Positions 1-5,869 of a stretch of 5,869 nt of DNA are shown piece after piece. A program made the position numbers and the translations under genes. Source of the stretch: Limisphaerales bacterium. GTDB taxonomy: Bacteria; Verrucomicrobiota; Verrucomicrobiia; Limisphaerales; UBA11358. How positions within the stretch are numbered: the stretch's first letter is position 1; each line of letters starts with the position of its first letter. Under the pieces are notes generated by a model, which was not told where the DNA came from, made no database searches, and saw nothing but the letters and a program-made list of their open reading frames with translations. The stretch spans positions 1 through 5,869 of the forward strand of contig PKZR01000469.1 of NCBI GenBank assembly GCA_003133815.1. The letters run 5' to 3'.

Positions 1-883
1 GAGCGTCTGCACAAGCTGCGCAACCGGTTGCAGTACGATCATCGGCTCGCGGGAGGAAAAAGTTTATCGCTACGAGCCGCGCCAGAATGATGCTGTCAAT
101 TCAACGTGGATGTGCGACGCCGGCCGATTGAATTACAAATGGATCGGGCGTGAAGACAGGCTGAAAGATGTTTTGGTTCGCGGCCAGAAATCCACCTGGA
201 CGGCGGCGCTCAATGAAATTTCTGACAAGTTGAAAAAGGCCCCGGCAGGTTCCATCGCGATTGTTGCCTCGTCGCGGCAGACAAATGAAGAGCTCTGGCT
301 GATTTCAAAATTGAAATCGAAACTCGGTGCAATTAGTGATTCCGTTCCACGTTTTGGCGAAAGCGACAAGCTGCTTATCAGCGCCGATAAAAATCCGAAT
401 ACCAATGGCGCGCGGCTCACTGGAATTTGTTTCAGCGAAATTGGAACAAATTTACCGCAGATCGTCAGCGGAATTCAGAGCGGCAAAATTAAGACGCTGA
501 TTGTTTTTGGCGAAGACTTGAACAAGCACGGCATCGGCGCGGATCTCCTCTGCAAATTGGAAACTTTAATTGTCAGCGACATTTTGCCGAATGCGACGAC
601 GAAGCTCGCGCATTATTTGCTGCCCGGCTGCGCGCACGCGGAAAAACGCGGGTCGTTCACGAATGGAAAAGGCCGTGTTCAGAAATTTATGAAATCCGTC
701 GAAGCGCCGGGCGAAGCGCGTGCCGAATGGGAATTTTTGCACGACCTCGTCCACAACGTCACCGGCCAGGATGGTTTTGTGACGATCGAAGGATTGTTCA
801 ATGAAATGGCGAAGGACGTTCCCGCGTTCAATGGTCTGACGTGGGCGAGCCTCGGCGACACCGGAGCGACGGTGCCAATTTAA
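1..883 (+). CDS. nuoG: NADH-quinone oxidoreductase subunit G, C-terminal part (5' truncated by window edge)
   Basis: NuoG is the large Fe-S subunit of the complex I peripheral arm. It relays electrons from the NADH module toward NuoI on the cytoplasmic side. The frame is open from base 2, and 293 residues are visible. It starts with the fourth-cluster motif CTSCATGC followed by WMCDAGR, giving C-x2-C-x3-C-x27-C (codons at 8, 17, 29 and 113), the ligand set of cluster N7. A short molybdopterin-oxidoreductase-like domain follows. It has an IAIVASSRQTNEE segment, an NTNGARLTG segment and the family motif LLPGCAHAEKRGSFTN-GKGRVQ followed by GEARAEWEFLHDL. Only about 255 residues follow the last N7 cysteine, far fewer than in the E. 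coli (~908 aa) or Thermus (~783 aa) homologues, so the domain is compact and presumably non-catalytic. The ATG at 110 is internal, because the conserved cysteines lie upstream of it. The stop is 1 base before nuoH. Confidence 0.95.
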   Translation, partial: SVCTSCATGCSTIIGSREEKVYRYEPRQNDAVNSTWMCDAGRLNYKWIGREDRLKDVLVRGQKSTWTAALNEISDKLKKAPAGSIAIVASSRQTNEELWLISKLKSKLGAISDSVPRFGESDKLLISADKNPNTNGARLTGICFSEIGTNLPQIVSGIQSGKIKTLIVFGEDLNKHGIGADLLCKLETLIVSDILPNATTKLAHYLLPGCAHAEKRGSFTNGKGRVQKFMKSVEAPGEARAEWEFLHDLVHNVTGQDGFVTIEGLFNEMAKDVPAFNGLTWASLGDTGATVPI

Positions 884-884
884 C

Positions 885-1946
885 ATGGACTGGTATTTCA
901 TCATTTTTAGCGTCGTCAAGATCGCGCTGGTGATTGGCGTGCTCCACGCCATCGCGGCCTACGCGGTGCTGGCGGAGCGGAAAATTTCGGCGTGGATTCA
1001 GGATCGTGTCGGGCCGAACCGCGTCGCGCCGCCATTCGTAAAATACATCCCGGTTCTTGGCCCGATTTTGACGCGCTGGGGAATTTTTCAGCCGCTGGCG
1101 GATGGTTTGAAGTTCATGCTCAAGGAAGATTTCACCCCGGCTGGCGTGCGCAAAATGTATTTCTGGCTCGCGCCGGCACTGGCGATCATTCCTTCAATGC
1201 TCGTGATTGCGGTGATTCCTTTCGGCTCGCAAATGGGCCATCAAAAAATGGTCATCGCGGATTTGAACGTGGGCATTCTTTACACGTTCGGAATCGTTTC
1301 TCTCGGCGTTTATGGAATCGTGCTCGCTGGCTACGCGGCGAATTCAAAATATCCGTTTCTTGGCGGCATCCGGTCGAGTGCACAGATGATTTCGTATGAA
1401 ATTTCGATGGGCATGAGCGTCATCCCGGTCTTTTTGATCGCGGGCAATTTGAATCTGAGCCAGGTGATCACCTGGCAGACGACGCACGGCTGGCTCGTCA
1501 TGTATGCGCCGCTGTCGTTCATTATTTTTATCGTAGCGAGTTTTGCGGAAACGAACCGCACGCCGTTCGATTTGCCGGAAGCGGAGACGGAACTGGTCGG
1601 CGGTTATCATACGGAATACAGCTCGATGAAGTTCGCGCTGTTTTTTCTCGCGGAATATTCCAACATGACTGCGACGGCTGGTATGATGGTAACGTTGTTT
1701 TTCGGCGGCTGGACGCTGCCGTTCTGCGGACTCGACCAGCCGGCGACTTCGCTTGGCATCGGCCTCGCGCAAATCTTGATTTTCCTTGTGAAAATCTGCG
1801 TACTGCTGACGGTGTTCATCTGGGTGCGCTGGATGTTTCCGCGCTTTCGCTATGACCAGCTGATGGATTTGGGATGGCGGCGTTTCGTGCCGCTGGCGTT
1901 GGTAAACATTTTAATCACTGCCGTCTGGCTGTGGATCAGAAGCTAA
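885..1946 (+). CDS. nuoH: NADH-quinone oxidoreductase subunit H (quinone-site membrane subunit)
   Basis: NuoH (ND1 family) anchors the peripheral arm to the membrane. It forms most of the quinone-binding channel and the first proton-transfer element. The product has 353 residues and about eight hydrophobic helices (roughly 3-30, 93-113, 127-149, 167-187, 203-220, 249-273, 289-312, 333-350). Family signatures in order are AERK (30-33), DRVGPNR (40-46), QPLADGLK (69-76), SAQMISYEI (165-173), FAETNRTPFDLPEAE (220-234) continuing to the GYHTEYS segment (240-246), and RWMFPRFRYDQLM (315-327). The acidic cytoplasmic loop at 221-244, important at the quinone site in studied enzymes, is intact. Residues 47-68, between DRVGPNR and QPLADGLK, are about 15 longer than the usual short VGPxGLL-type link. 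The start is 1 base after the nuoG stop, with no good Shine-Dalgarno (the nearest GGAG, at 863, is too far), which suggests coupling to nuoG translation. Confidence 0.98.
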   Translation: MDWYFIIFSVVKIALVIGVLHAIAAYAVLAERKISAWIQDRVGPNRVAPPFVKYIPVLGPILTRWGIFQPLADGLKFMLKEDFTPAGVRKMYFWLAPALAIIPSMLVIAVIPFGSQMGHQKMVIADLNVGILYTFGIVSLGVYGIVLAGYAANSKYPFLGGIRSSAQMISYEISMGMSVIPVFLIAGNLNLSQVITWQTTHGWLVMYAPLSFIIFIVASFAETNRTPFDLPEAETELVGGYHTEYSSMKFALFFLAEYSNMTATAGMMVTLFFGGWTLPFCGLDQPATSLGIGLAQILIFLVKICVLLTVFIWVRWMFPRFRYDQLMDLGWRRFVPLALVNILITAVWLWIRS

Positions 1947-1948
1947 TG
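1944..1948 (+). promoter_or_regulatory. nuoH/nuoI stop-start overlap (TAATG), probable translational coupling site
   Basis: The nuoH stop TAA (1944-1946) and the nuoI start ATG (1946-1948) share one base. Such overlaps commonly let a terminating ribosome restart on the next gene. Only a weak GGA lies at a suitable distance upstream, so re-initiation from nuoH is a reasonable reading. That role is inferred, while the overlap itself is read directly. Confidence 0.6.
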
Positions 1949-2503
1949 ATCGTTAATCGCAAATCATTGACGTTTTGGGAAAAGCTTTATGTGCCCGCCA
2001 TCATCGGCGGACTTAAGGTCACGCTCCGGCACGCCTACAACACGCTGATTCTGAAAAAAGTCGTGACGATGGAATATCCCGAACAGAAATGGGCTGTGCC
2101 GACAGATTATCGCGGCGCGCCTTATCTCGTGAAAGATCAGGACGGTAATACGAAATGTGTTTCGTGCCAGCTTTGCGAATTTGTCTGTCCGCCGAAGGCG
2201 ATCAAAATCATCCCGCCTGGCCCGGCTGGACAATTGGCAGACCGCTCAAACGCGGAAAAAATGCCGGCGGAATTTGAGATCAACATGCTCCGCTGTATTT
2301 TCTGCGGTTTCTGCCAGGAAGTTTGTCCAGAAGAAGCAATTTTCTTGCAGAAAGATTATTCGCTCACCGGCACGAGCCGCGAAGAGATGATTTACAACAA
2401 GGAAAAACTCCTCGCGCTCGGCGGCACGGTCGGCGGCGTGCAGAAATGGAAACACAAATTGGAAGAAGCGAAGGCGCAGGAAAGTTTTCCGGTGAAGCCT
2501 TAA
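1946..2503 (+). CDS. nuoI: NADH-quinone oxidoreductase subunit I (2x[4Fe-4S] ferredoxin-type)
   Basis: NuoI carries clusters N6a and N6b and passes electrons from NuoG toward the terminal cluster N2 at the NuoB/quinone interface. With the start at 1946 the protein has 185 residues, normal for the family. An N-terminal amphipathic stretch (about 8-40, WEKLYVPAIIGGLKVTLRHA) would lie on the membrane next to NuoH. The motif YPEQKWAVPTDYRGAPYL follows. The two ferredoxin motifs are C71-x2-C74-x2-C77-x3-C81-P and C117-x2-C120-x2-C123-x3-C127-P, so all eight ligands are present. In the usual ferredoxin arrangement C71/74/77/127 bind one cluster and C117/120/123/81 the other. An in-frame ATG at 1874 would add 24 non-conserved residues and overlap nuoH by 73 bases. 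The ATG at 1946, sharing one base with the nuoH TAA (TAATG), is preferred. A weak GGA at 1933-1935 lies 10 bases upstream. Confidence 0.97.
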   Translation: MIVNRKSLTFWEKLYVPAIIGGLKVTLRHAYNTLILKKVVTMEYPEQKWAVPTDYRGAPYLVKDQDGNTKCVSCQLCEFVCPPKAIKIIPPGPAGQLADRSNAEKMPAEFEINMLRCIFCGFCQEVCPEEAIFLQKDYSLTGTSREEMIYNKEKLLALGGTVGGVQKWKHKLEEAKAQESFPVKP

Positions 2504-2509
2504 TCAGCA

Positions 2510-3043
2510 ATGGAACAAATCAACAACTTGGTCAGTGGCGGCGCGGTGGAAGACATTTTGTTTTACGTCTTCGCGGCGTTGACGCTGCTGTGCGCCGTGC
2601 TCGTGGTCGCGAATCCGTTCAGCCGCAACCCGGTCACGAGCGCGATGTTTCTGGTGCTCACGATCATTTCGATGTCCGGTTTGTTCCTGCTGCTGCACGC
2701 GTTCTTTCTCGCCGCGGTGCAAATTCTGGTTTACGCCGGCGCGGTCATTGTGCTGTTCATTTTCGTCATCATGTTGCTCGACCTGAAGGAAGAACAGCGC
2801 CGCAAAATCAAATTCTTCGGCCTCGCCGCCGGCTTGGTTTCCGTGGGCATCGTCGTTAGCATTTTCATCAAGTCGCTCGCGTCCATCAAACCCAATGCCG
2901 CTCCGCCCATGCTCGAAGGTGAGACATATGCCCTCGGCAAACTCTTGTTCACGCAATACACGCTGCCGTTTGAAATCGTCTCCGTGCTCCTGCTCGTGGC
3001 GATGATCGGCGTGATTCTGTTGAGCAAAAAGAAACTCGAATAA
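2510..3043 (+). CDS. nuoJ: NADH-quinone oxidoreductase subunit J (ND6-like membrane subunit)
   Basis: NuoJ (ND6 family) is a small membrane subunit between NuoH and NuoK. Its third helix changes conformation during turnover in studied complex I structures. The protein has 177 residues and five hydrophobic segments at about 15-34, 41-61, 66-90, 101-121 and 153-172. The most conserved stretch, VQILVYAGAVIVLFIFVIML (70-89), contains the tyrosine (Y75) and glycine (G77) that mark the pi-bulge helix TM3. The C-terminal FEIVSVLLLVAMIGVILLSKK is also typical of the family, and the tail is basic (KKK). The charged linker after TM3 (DLKEEQRRK, 91-99) would be cytoplasmic. The gene begins 6 bases after the nuoI stop. 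GGTGAAG at 2491-2497, at the end of nuoI, is a possible but rather distant ribosome-binding site. Confidence 0.96.
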   Translation: MEQINNLVSGGAVEDILFYVFAALTLLCAVLVVANPFSRNPVTSAMFLVLTIISMSGLFLLLHAFFLAAVQILVYAGAVIVLFIFVIMLLDLKEEQRRKIKFFGLAAGLVSVGIVVSIFIKSLASIKPNAAPPMLEGETYALGKLLFTQYTLPFEIVSVLLLVAMIGVILLSKKKLE

Positions 3044-3044
3044 C

Positions 3045-3350
3045 ATGCACGTCGGCCTCCATCATTATTTGTTCGTGAGCTTCATGCTGTTCAGCCTGGG
3101 GCTGCTCGGCGTCATCATGCGCCGCAACCTGCTGGTGATCTACATGTCGCTGGAGCTGATGCTCAATGCCGCCAACTTGGCGCTCGTCTCCTTTTCCCGG
3201 TTCAACAACAAGCTCGACGGCCAGGTGCTGGTGTTTTTCATCATCACGGTGGCGGCGGCGGAAGTGGCGGTCGGCCTCGCGCTTATCGTGGCACTCTACC
3301 GCAAACGCCAGTCCGCGCACGTCGAAGATTTGACCTCGATGAAACTCTGA
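3045..3350 (+). CDS. nuoK: NADH-quinone oxidoreductase subunit K (ND4L/MrpC-like)
   Basis: NuoK (ND4L family, related to MrpC) is a three-helix subunit on the central proton pathway between NuoJ and the antiporter-like subunits. The length of 101 residues is typical. Helices lie at about 7-25, 29-49 and 60-84. The two buried glutamates known to matter for proton pumping are present: E37 in MSLELMLNAANL and E73 in TVAAAEVAVGLAL, matching E36 and E72 of E. coli NuoK. The basic loop MRRN (25-28) also fits the family. The ATG follows the nuoJ stop by one base, and the upstream sequence (AAAAAGAAACTCGAATAAC) has no Shine-Dalgarno, so coupling with nuoJ is likely. A MrpC antiporter subunit is excluded by the Nuo gene order. 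Confidence 0.97.
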   Translation: MHVGLHHYLFVSFMLFSLGLLGVIMRRNLLVIYMSLELMLNAANLALVSFSRFNNKLDGQVLVFFIITVAAAEVAVGLALIVALYRKRQSAHVEDLTSMKL

Positions 3351-3353
3351 CGG

Positions 3354-5216
3354 ATGAAAAACGAATTTTTTCCATGGCTGATCCTGTTCCTGCCGCTGCT
3401 CTCAGCGACAGTGATTGCGCTCTTCACTTTGCGCAGTAAAACCGTCAGCAGCCTCATCTCCATCGGCGCGGTCGCGGCGGGATTCGTCATGACCTGTCTC
3501 TTCGTGAACGCCAACGGAATTCATTACAGCGGTGAAACATCCGTCAACTGGCTCACCATCGGCGGCTTGAATGTGGACTTCGGCCTCAAGCTCGATGCCT
3601 TGAGCATGATGATGATGTTCGTCGTCACGGGCGTCGGTGGCTTGATCCACATTTATTCCTACAGCTACATGGACGAAGATGCGAGCAAGGCGCGCTTTTT
3701 CGCGTTCTTGAGTTTGTTCACGTTCTCAATGCTCGGCATCGTGCTCGCGAATAATTTTCTGATGACCTTCATTTTCTGGGAACTCGTCGGTGTGTCCAGC
3801 TACCTGCTCATCGGTTTCTGGTTTGAAAAACCCAGCGCCGGCGATGCCGCAAAAAAAGCTTTCATCACCAACCGCCTCGGCGACTTTGGTTTTCTCGCGG
3901 GCATTTTGATGGTTTGGGGCTTGCTCGGTTCGCTGAATTTTTCTGCGTTACAAAATGCAATGGTCTCAAATCCCGCCGCGCTTGGAGCCAGTGCCACCAT
4001 CGCGGGTCTTTTGATTTTCTGCGGTGCGGCTGGCAAATCCGCTCAATTCCCGCTGCACGTCTGGTTGCCGGACGCGATGGAAGGCCCGACGCCCGTGTCC
4101 GCCTTGATCCATGCCGCGACGATGGTGGCCGCCGGCGTTTACATGCTCTGCCGCACGCTCTTTTTATACAACGCCGACGCGCTCCACGTCATCGCCTACA
4201 TCGGCGGCTTCACCGCGCTGCTCGCGGCACTGATGGCGGTTCAGCAAAACGACATCAAGCGCATCATCGCCTACTCGACTTTGTCACAACTCGGCTACAT
4301 GGTCATGGCCGTCGGCTTGAGCGGCCCGACGCCCGCGATGTTTCATTTGACCACGCACGCCTTTTTCAAAGCGCTGCTGTTCTTGAGTGCCGGCTCCGTC
4401 ATCATCGGCATGCATCACGAGCAGGACATTTGGCACATGGGCGGACTGAAAAAGAAAATGCCCGTCACCTTTTGGACCTTCACCATCGGCGCATTGGCCT
4501 TGAGCGGCATTCCGCCGTTTGCGGGTTTTTATTCGAAGGATTCAATTCTCGCGCAATGCCTGGAACAAAAAAATTATCTGCTTTTCGCCGTCGCAGTGTT
4601 CGTCGCCGGGTTGACCGCGTTTTACACGTTCCGTTTGTTCTTCGTCGTTTTCTTCGGCAAGGAAAAAACCGATCACGCCAAGCACGCGCACGAATCGCCG
4701 CTGATCATCACCGCCCCGCTGGTGATTCTGGCCATATTCGCGACCATCGGCGGTTTCATCGGCATTACCAACAACTACGGTTCGCAATTTGCCACCGACC
4801 ACGAAACTCTTTCGCTCACACAGCAGTTGCTCGAACCCCTGAAAACACCCGTCCCGATGTTCATCGGCATCGGCGTCGCGGTTGTCGGCATTGTCCTCGC
4901 GTTCTTGCTTTATAAAAAAGCGGACAAAGATCCGCTGCCGGCCAGACTCGGTGTGCTGGCGACGTGGATGCGTGACAAATTTTATTTCGACGAACTTTAC
5001 GAGAAGACATTCATCCGCGCGCATGATTTTCTCGCAGCGGTGGCCGATTGGATTGACAGCTGGATTCTGGAAGGCGCGATCATCGGCGCGATTCGCGGCG
5101 GCACGGATTTGAGCGGACGCGCGCTGCGCCTCGCGCAAACCGGCAATCTACAGACCTACGCCTTCCTGTTCGTGCTCGGCGTGGCGCTGTTGCTCTATTT
5201 CGTTTTGGGAAAATAA
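3354..5216 (+). CDS. nuoL: NADH-quinone oxidoreductase subunit L (antiporter-like, with lateral helix)
   Basis: NuoL (ND5 family) is the distal proton-pumping subunit of the membrane arm. Its long C-terminal amphipathic helix runs along NuoM and NuoN. The product has 620 residues, close to the usual length (E. coli about 613). Family motifs and charged residues are in order: LDALSMMMMFVVTGVG (80-95), E143 in FIFWELVGVSSY, D177 in NRLGDFGF, K228 in GAAGKSAQFPLHVWLPDAM (224-242), H253 in SALIHAATM, K302 in NDIKRIIAYSTLSQLGY, H335 and K339 in THAFFKALLF, and K395-D396 in GFYSKDSIL. These cover the proton-channel glutamate/lysine pair and the central hydrophilic axis. The charged region about 520-580 (KKADKDPLPARLG, then MRDKFYFDELYEKTF) fits the lateral helix and its connection to the last transmembrane helix (602-619). 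The start is 3 bases after nuoK and has no clear Shine-Dalgarno. MrpA is less likely given the flanking Nuo subunits. Confidence 0.98.
   Translation: MKNEFFPWLILFLPLLSATVIALFTLRSKTVSSLISIGAVAAGFVMTCLFVNANGIHYSGETSVNWLTIGGLNVDFGLKLDALSMMMMFVVTGVGGLIHIYSYSYMDEDASKARFFAFLSLFTFSMLGIVLANNFLMTFIFWELVGVSSYLLIGFWFEKPSAGDAAKKAFITNRLGDFGFLAGILMVWGLLGSLNFSALQNAMVSNPAALGASATIAGLLIFCGAAGKSAQFPLHVWLPDAMEGPTPVSALIHAATMVAAGVYMLCRTLFLYNADALHVIAYIGGFTALLAALMAVQQNDIKRIIAYSTLSQLGYMVMAVGLSGPTPAMFHLTTHAFFKALLFLSAGSVIIGMHHEQDIWHMGGLKKKMPVTFWTFTIGALALSGIPPFAGFYSKDSILAQCLEQKNYLLFAVAVFVAGLTAFYTFRLFFVVFFGKEKTDHAKHAHESPLIITAPLVILAIFATIGGFIGITNNYGSQFATDHETLSLTQQLLEPLKTPVPMFIGIGVAVVGIVLAFLLYKKADKDPLPARLGVLATWMRDKFYFDELYEKTFIRAHDFLAAVADWIDSWILEGAIIGAIRGGTDLSGRALRLAQTGNLQTYAFLFVLGVALLLYFVLGK
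5207..5210 (+). promoter_or_regulatory. Possible Shine-Dalgarno for nuoM (GGGA)
   Basis: GGGA inside the last codons of nuoL lies 7 bases before the nuoM ATG at 5218, a normal spacing. The match to the anti-Shine-Dalgarno is only four bases, but it is the best-placed one at any junction in the window. The other genes have none, or one that is weak or badly placed. Confidence 0.35.
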
Positions 5217-5217
5217 A

Positions 5218-5869
5218 ATGTCCATACTGACTTACATCGCAGGTTGGCCGCTGCTGGCGGCGTTGGCGCTCATCGTCGTGCCGCGCAATTACCGCGTCAT
5301 CATCCGCGCCATCGCGGTGCTCGCCACGCTGATTTCCGCCGTGCTCGCGGTGAAAATGTTCGCGCAGTTCGTGCCCGGCGCGAACGGCTTCCAGTTCGAG
5401 CAGCAAATCCCGTGGGTCGAATCGCTTGGCATCAGCTATCACGTCGGCGTGGACGGCCTGAACGTCGGCCTGATATTGATGGGTGCGATTGTCGCCTTCG
5501 CCGCCGCACTCTGCTCGTGGGAAATCCAGACGCGCGAAAAGGAATTTTACATCCTGCTGCTCGTGATGACCGGCGGCATCCTCGGTGCGTTCGCGTCGCT
5601 CGATTTGTTCTTCTTTTATTTCCTGCACGAACTGGCGCTGGTGCCGACCTTCATCATGATCGGCGTCTGGGGCCGCGGCGAAAAGAAGAACTACGCGACG
5701 TTCCAGATCACGCTCTACTTGAGCATCGGCGCGCTCATCGCGCTCATCGGCCTCATCGCGCTTTACCTGCAATCCGGCGCGAACACGTTCGACATCCCGA
5801 AAATCATCGAGCACGCCAAGACCAACCCGCTCGCGGTCAACGCGCAGAATTTCATCTTCCCGCTGCTGC
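5218..5869 (+). CDS. nuoM: NADH-quinone oxidoreductase subunit M, N-terminal part (3' truncated by window edge)
   Basis: NuoM (ND4 family) is the antiporter-like subunit next to NuoL in the membrane arm. The frame is open from the ATG at 5218 to the window end, giving 217 of the usual ~500 residues. Visible features are two N-terminal hydrophobic helices (about 4-22 and 28-50), a hydrophilic loop, and SYHVGVDGLNVGLILMG (73-89), the counterpart of the family's lGxDGLS segment. Further helices lie at about 83-100, 109-128, 129-151 and 163-185. E138 in FLHELALVPTF aligns with the essential channel glutamate E144 of E. coli NuoM (FEMMLVPMYF). Q163 stands where E. coli has the lysine of ATKFFIYT. 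The second half, with the channel lysines, is outside the window. Placement after nuoL and the E138/LVP context separate it from nuoN. The start is 1 base after the nuoL stop. Confidence 0.95.
   Translation, partial: MSILTYIAGWPLLAALALIVVPRNYRVIIRAIAVLATLISAVLAVKMFAQFVPGANGFQFEQQIPWVESLGISYHVGVDGLNVGLILMGAIVAFAAALCSWEIQTREKEFYILLLVMTGGILGAFASLDLFFFYFLHELALVPTFIMIGVWGRGEKKNYATFQITLYLSIGALIALIGLIALYLQSGANTFDIPKIIEHAKTNPLAVNAQNFIFPLL

Noticed and set aside
1874..1945. Upstream ATG extension of nuoI
   Set aside because: The 24 extra residues would be encoded inside nuoH and resemble nothing in NuoI. The start at 1946 gives the normal family length and a typical stop-start overlap.
2323..2859. 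178-codon + strand open frame bridging the end of nuoI and nuoJ
   Set aside because: It overlaps two well-supported genes in a different frame and is an arginine-rich shadow translation.
2504..3046. 180-codon minus-strand open frame almost exactly opposite nuoJ
   Set aside because: The match in extent is a by-product of codon bias. The translation is repetitive in E, Q, H, D and R with no domain, whereas nuoJ on the + strand has strong family motifs.
3606..3617. Four consecutive ATG codons in nuoL
   Set aside because: They encode M85-M88 in a conserved hydrophobic segment (LDALSMMMMFVVTGVG) well inside the gene, so they are not alternative starts and are a chance micro-repeat.
3914..4915. 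333-codon open frame on the + strand inside nuoL in another frame
   Set aside because: It lies wholly inside nuoL, is extremely R/H-rich and has no family motif. It is an out-of-frame shadow of a gene whose conserved residues are all in the other frame.
4542..5138. 198-codon minus-strand open frame opposite nuoL
   Set aside because: Its charged, low-hydrophobicity composition mirrors the nuoL coding strand, and I see no start context or motif supporting a gene.
5734..5760. Three tandem 9-base units (CTCATCGCG-like) in nuoM
   Set aside because: They encode Leu-Ile-Ala/Gly three times in a transmembrane helix and follow from strong codon preference (CTC, ATC). There is no reason to call a functional repeat.
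5080..5814. Long open frame of 244 codons on the minus strand opposite the nuoL end and nuoM
   Set aside because: The translation is rich in R, D, E, H and Q with no recognisable domain, the usual look of the antisense of a GC-rich membrane-protein gene. The + strand carries clear NuoL and NuoM motifs here.
3354..5869. Mrp antiporter or group 4 hydrogenase instead of complex I
   Set aside because: NuoL/M-like proteins occur in both, but the presence and order of NuoG with N7, NuoH, NuoI, NuoJ and NuoK identify complex I, and no hydrogenase or Mrp-specific gene is present.

Overview
The window holds part of a nuo operon for respiratory complex I (proton-pumping NADH:quinone oxidoreductase). 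Seven genes lie on the + strand in the canonical order nuoG-nuoH-nuoI-nuoJ-nuoK-nuoL-nuoM. nuoG is cut by the left edge and nuoM by the right edge; nuoH, I, J, K and L are complete. I see no RNA gene, mobile element, CRISPR array, promoter or terminator, and no non-coding stretch longer than 6 bases.

Layout: the C-terminal part of NuoG (1-883) carries the four-cysteine N7 cluster motif and a compact molybdopterin-oxidoreductase-like domain. Next come NuoH (885-1946), the quinone-site membrane subunit; NuoI (1946-2503), the 2x[4Fe-4S] ferredoxin subunit; NuoJ (2510-3043) and NuoK (3045-3350), the small membrane subunits; NuoL (3354-5216), the distal antiporter-like subunit with its long lateral helix; and the first 217 residues of NuoM (5218 onward). 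The junctions are a 1-base overlap (H/I) or gaps of 1, 6, 1, 3 and 1 bases, so this is one transcription unit with probable translational coupling. Its promoter and terminator lie outside the window.

Working together: electrons from NADH pass through Fe-S centres in NuoG and then through N6a/N6b in NuoI to quinone bound at NuoH. The released energy drives proton movement through NuoH/J/K and the antiporter-like NuoL and NuoM. The key charged residues I could locate (NuoK E37/E73, NuoL E143/K228/K395, NuoM E138) are all present, so the complex looks functional.

Organism: a bacterium of moderate to high GC. The compact NuoG, an extra segment in NuoH and weak Shine-Dalgarno signals would fit a soil or freshwater member of the PVC group, perhaps Verrucomicrobiota (Pedosphaera-like). 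That placement is inference from general resemblance, not shown by a search. The region is ordinary core metabolism. Its most notable points are the N7 motif on a shortened NuoG, a roughly 15-residue insertion in NuoH next to the quinone-access region, and a clear drift in codon use along the operon.
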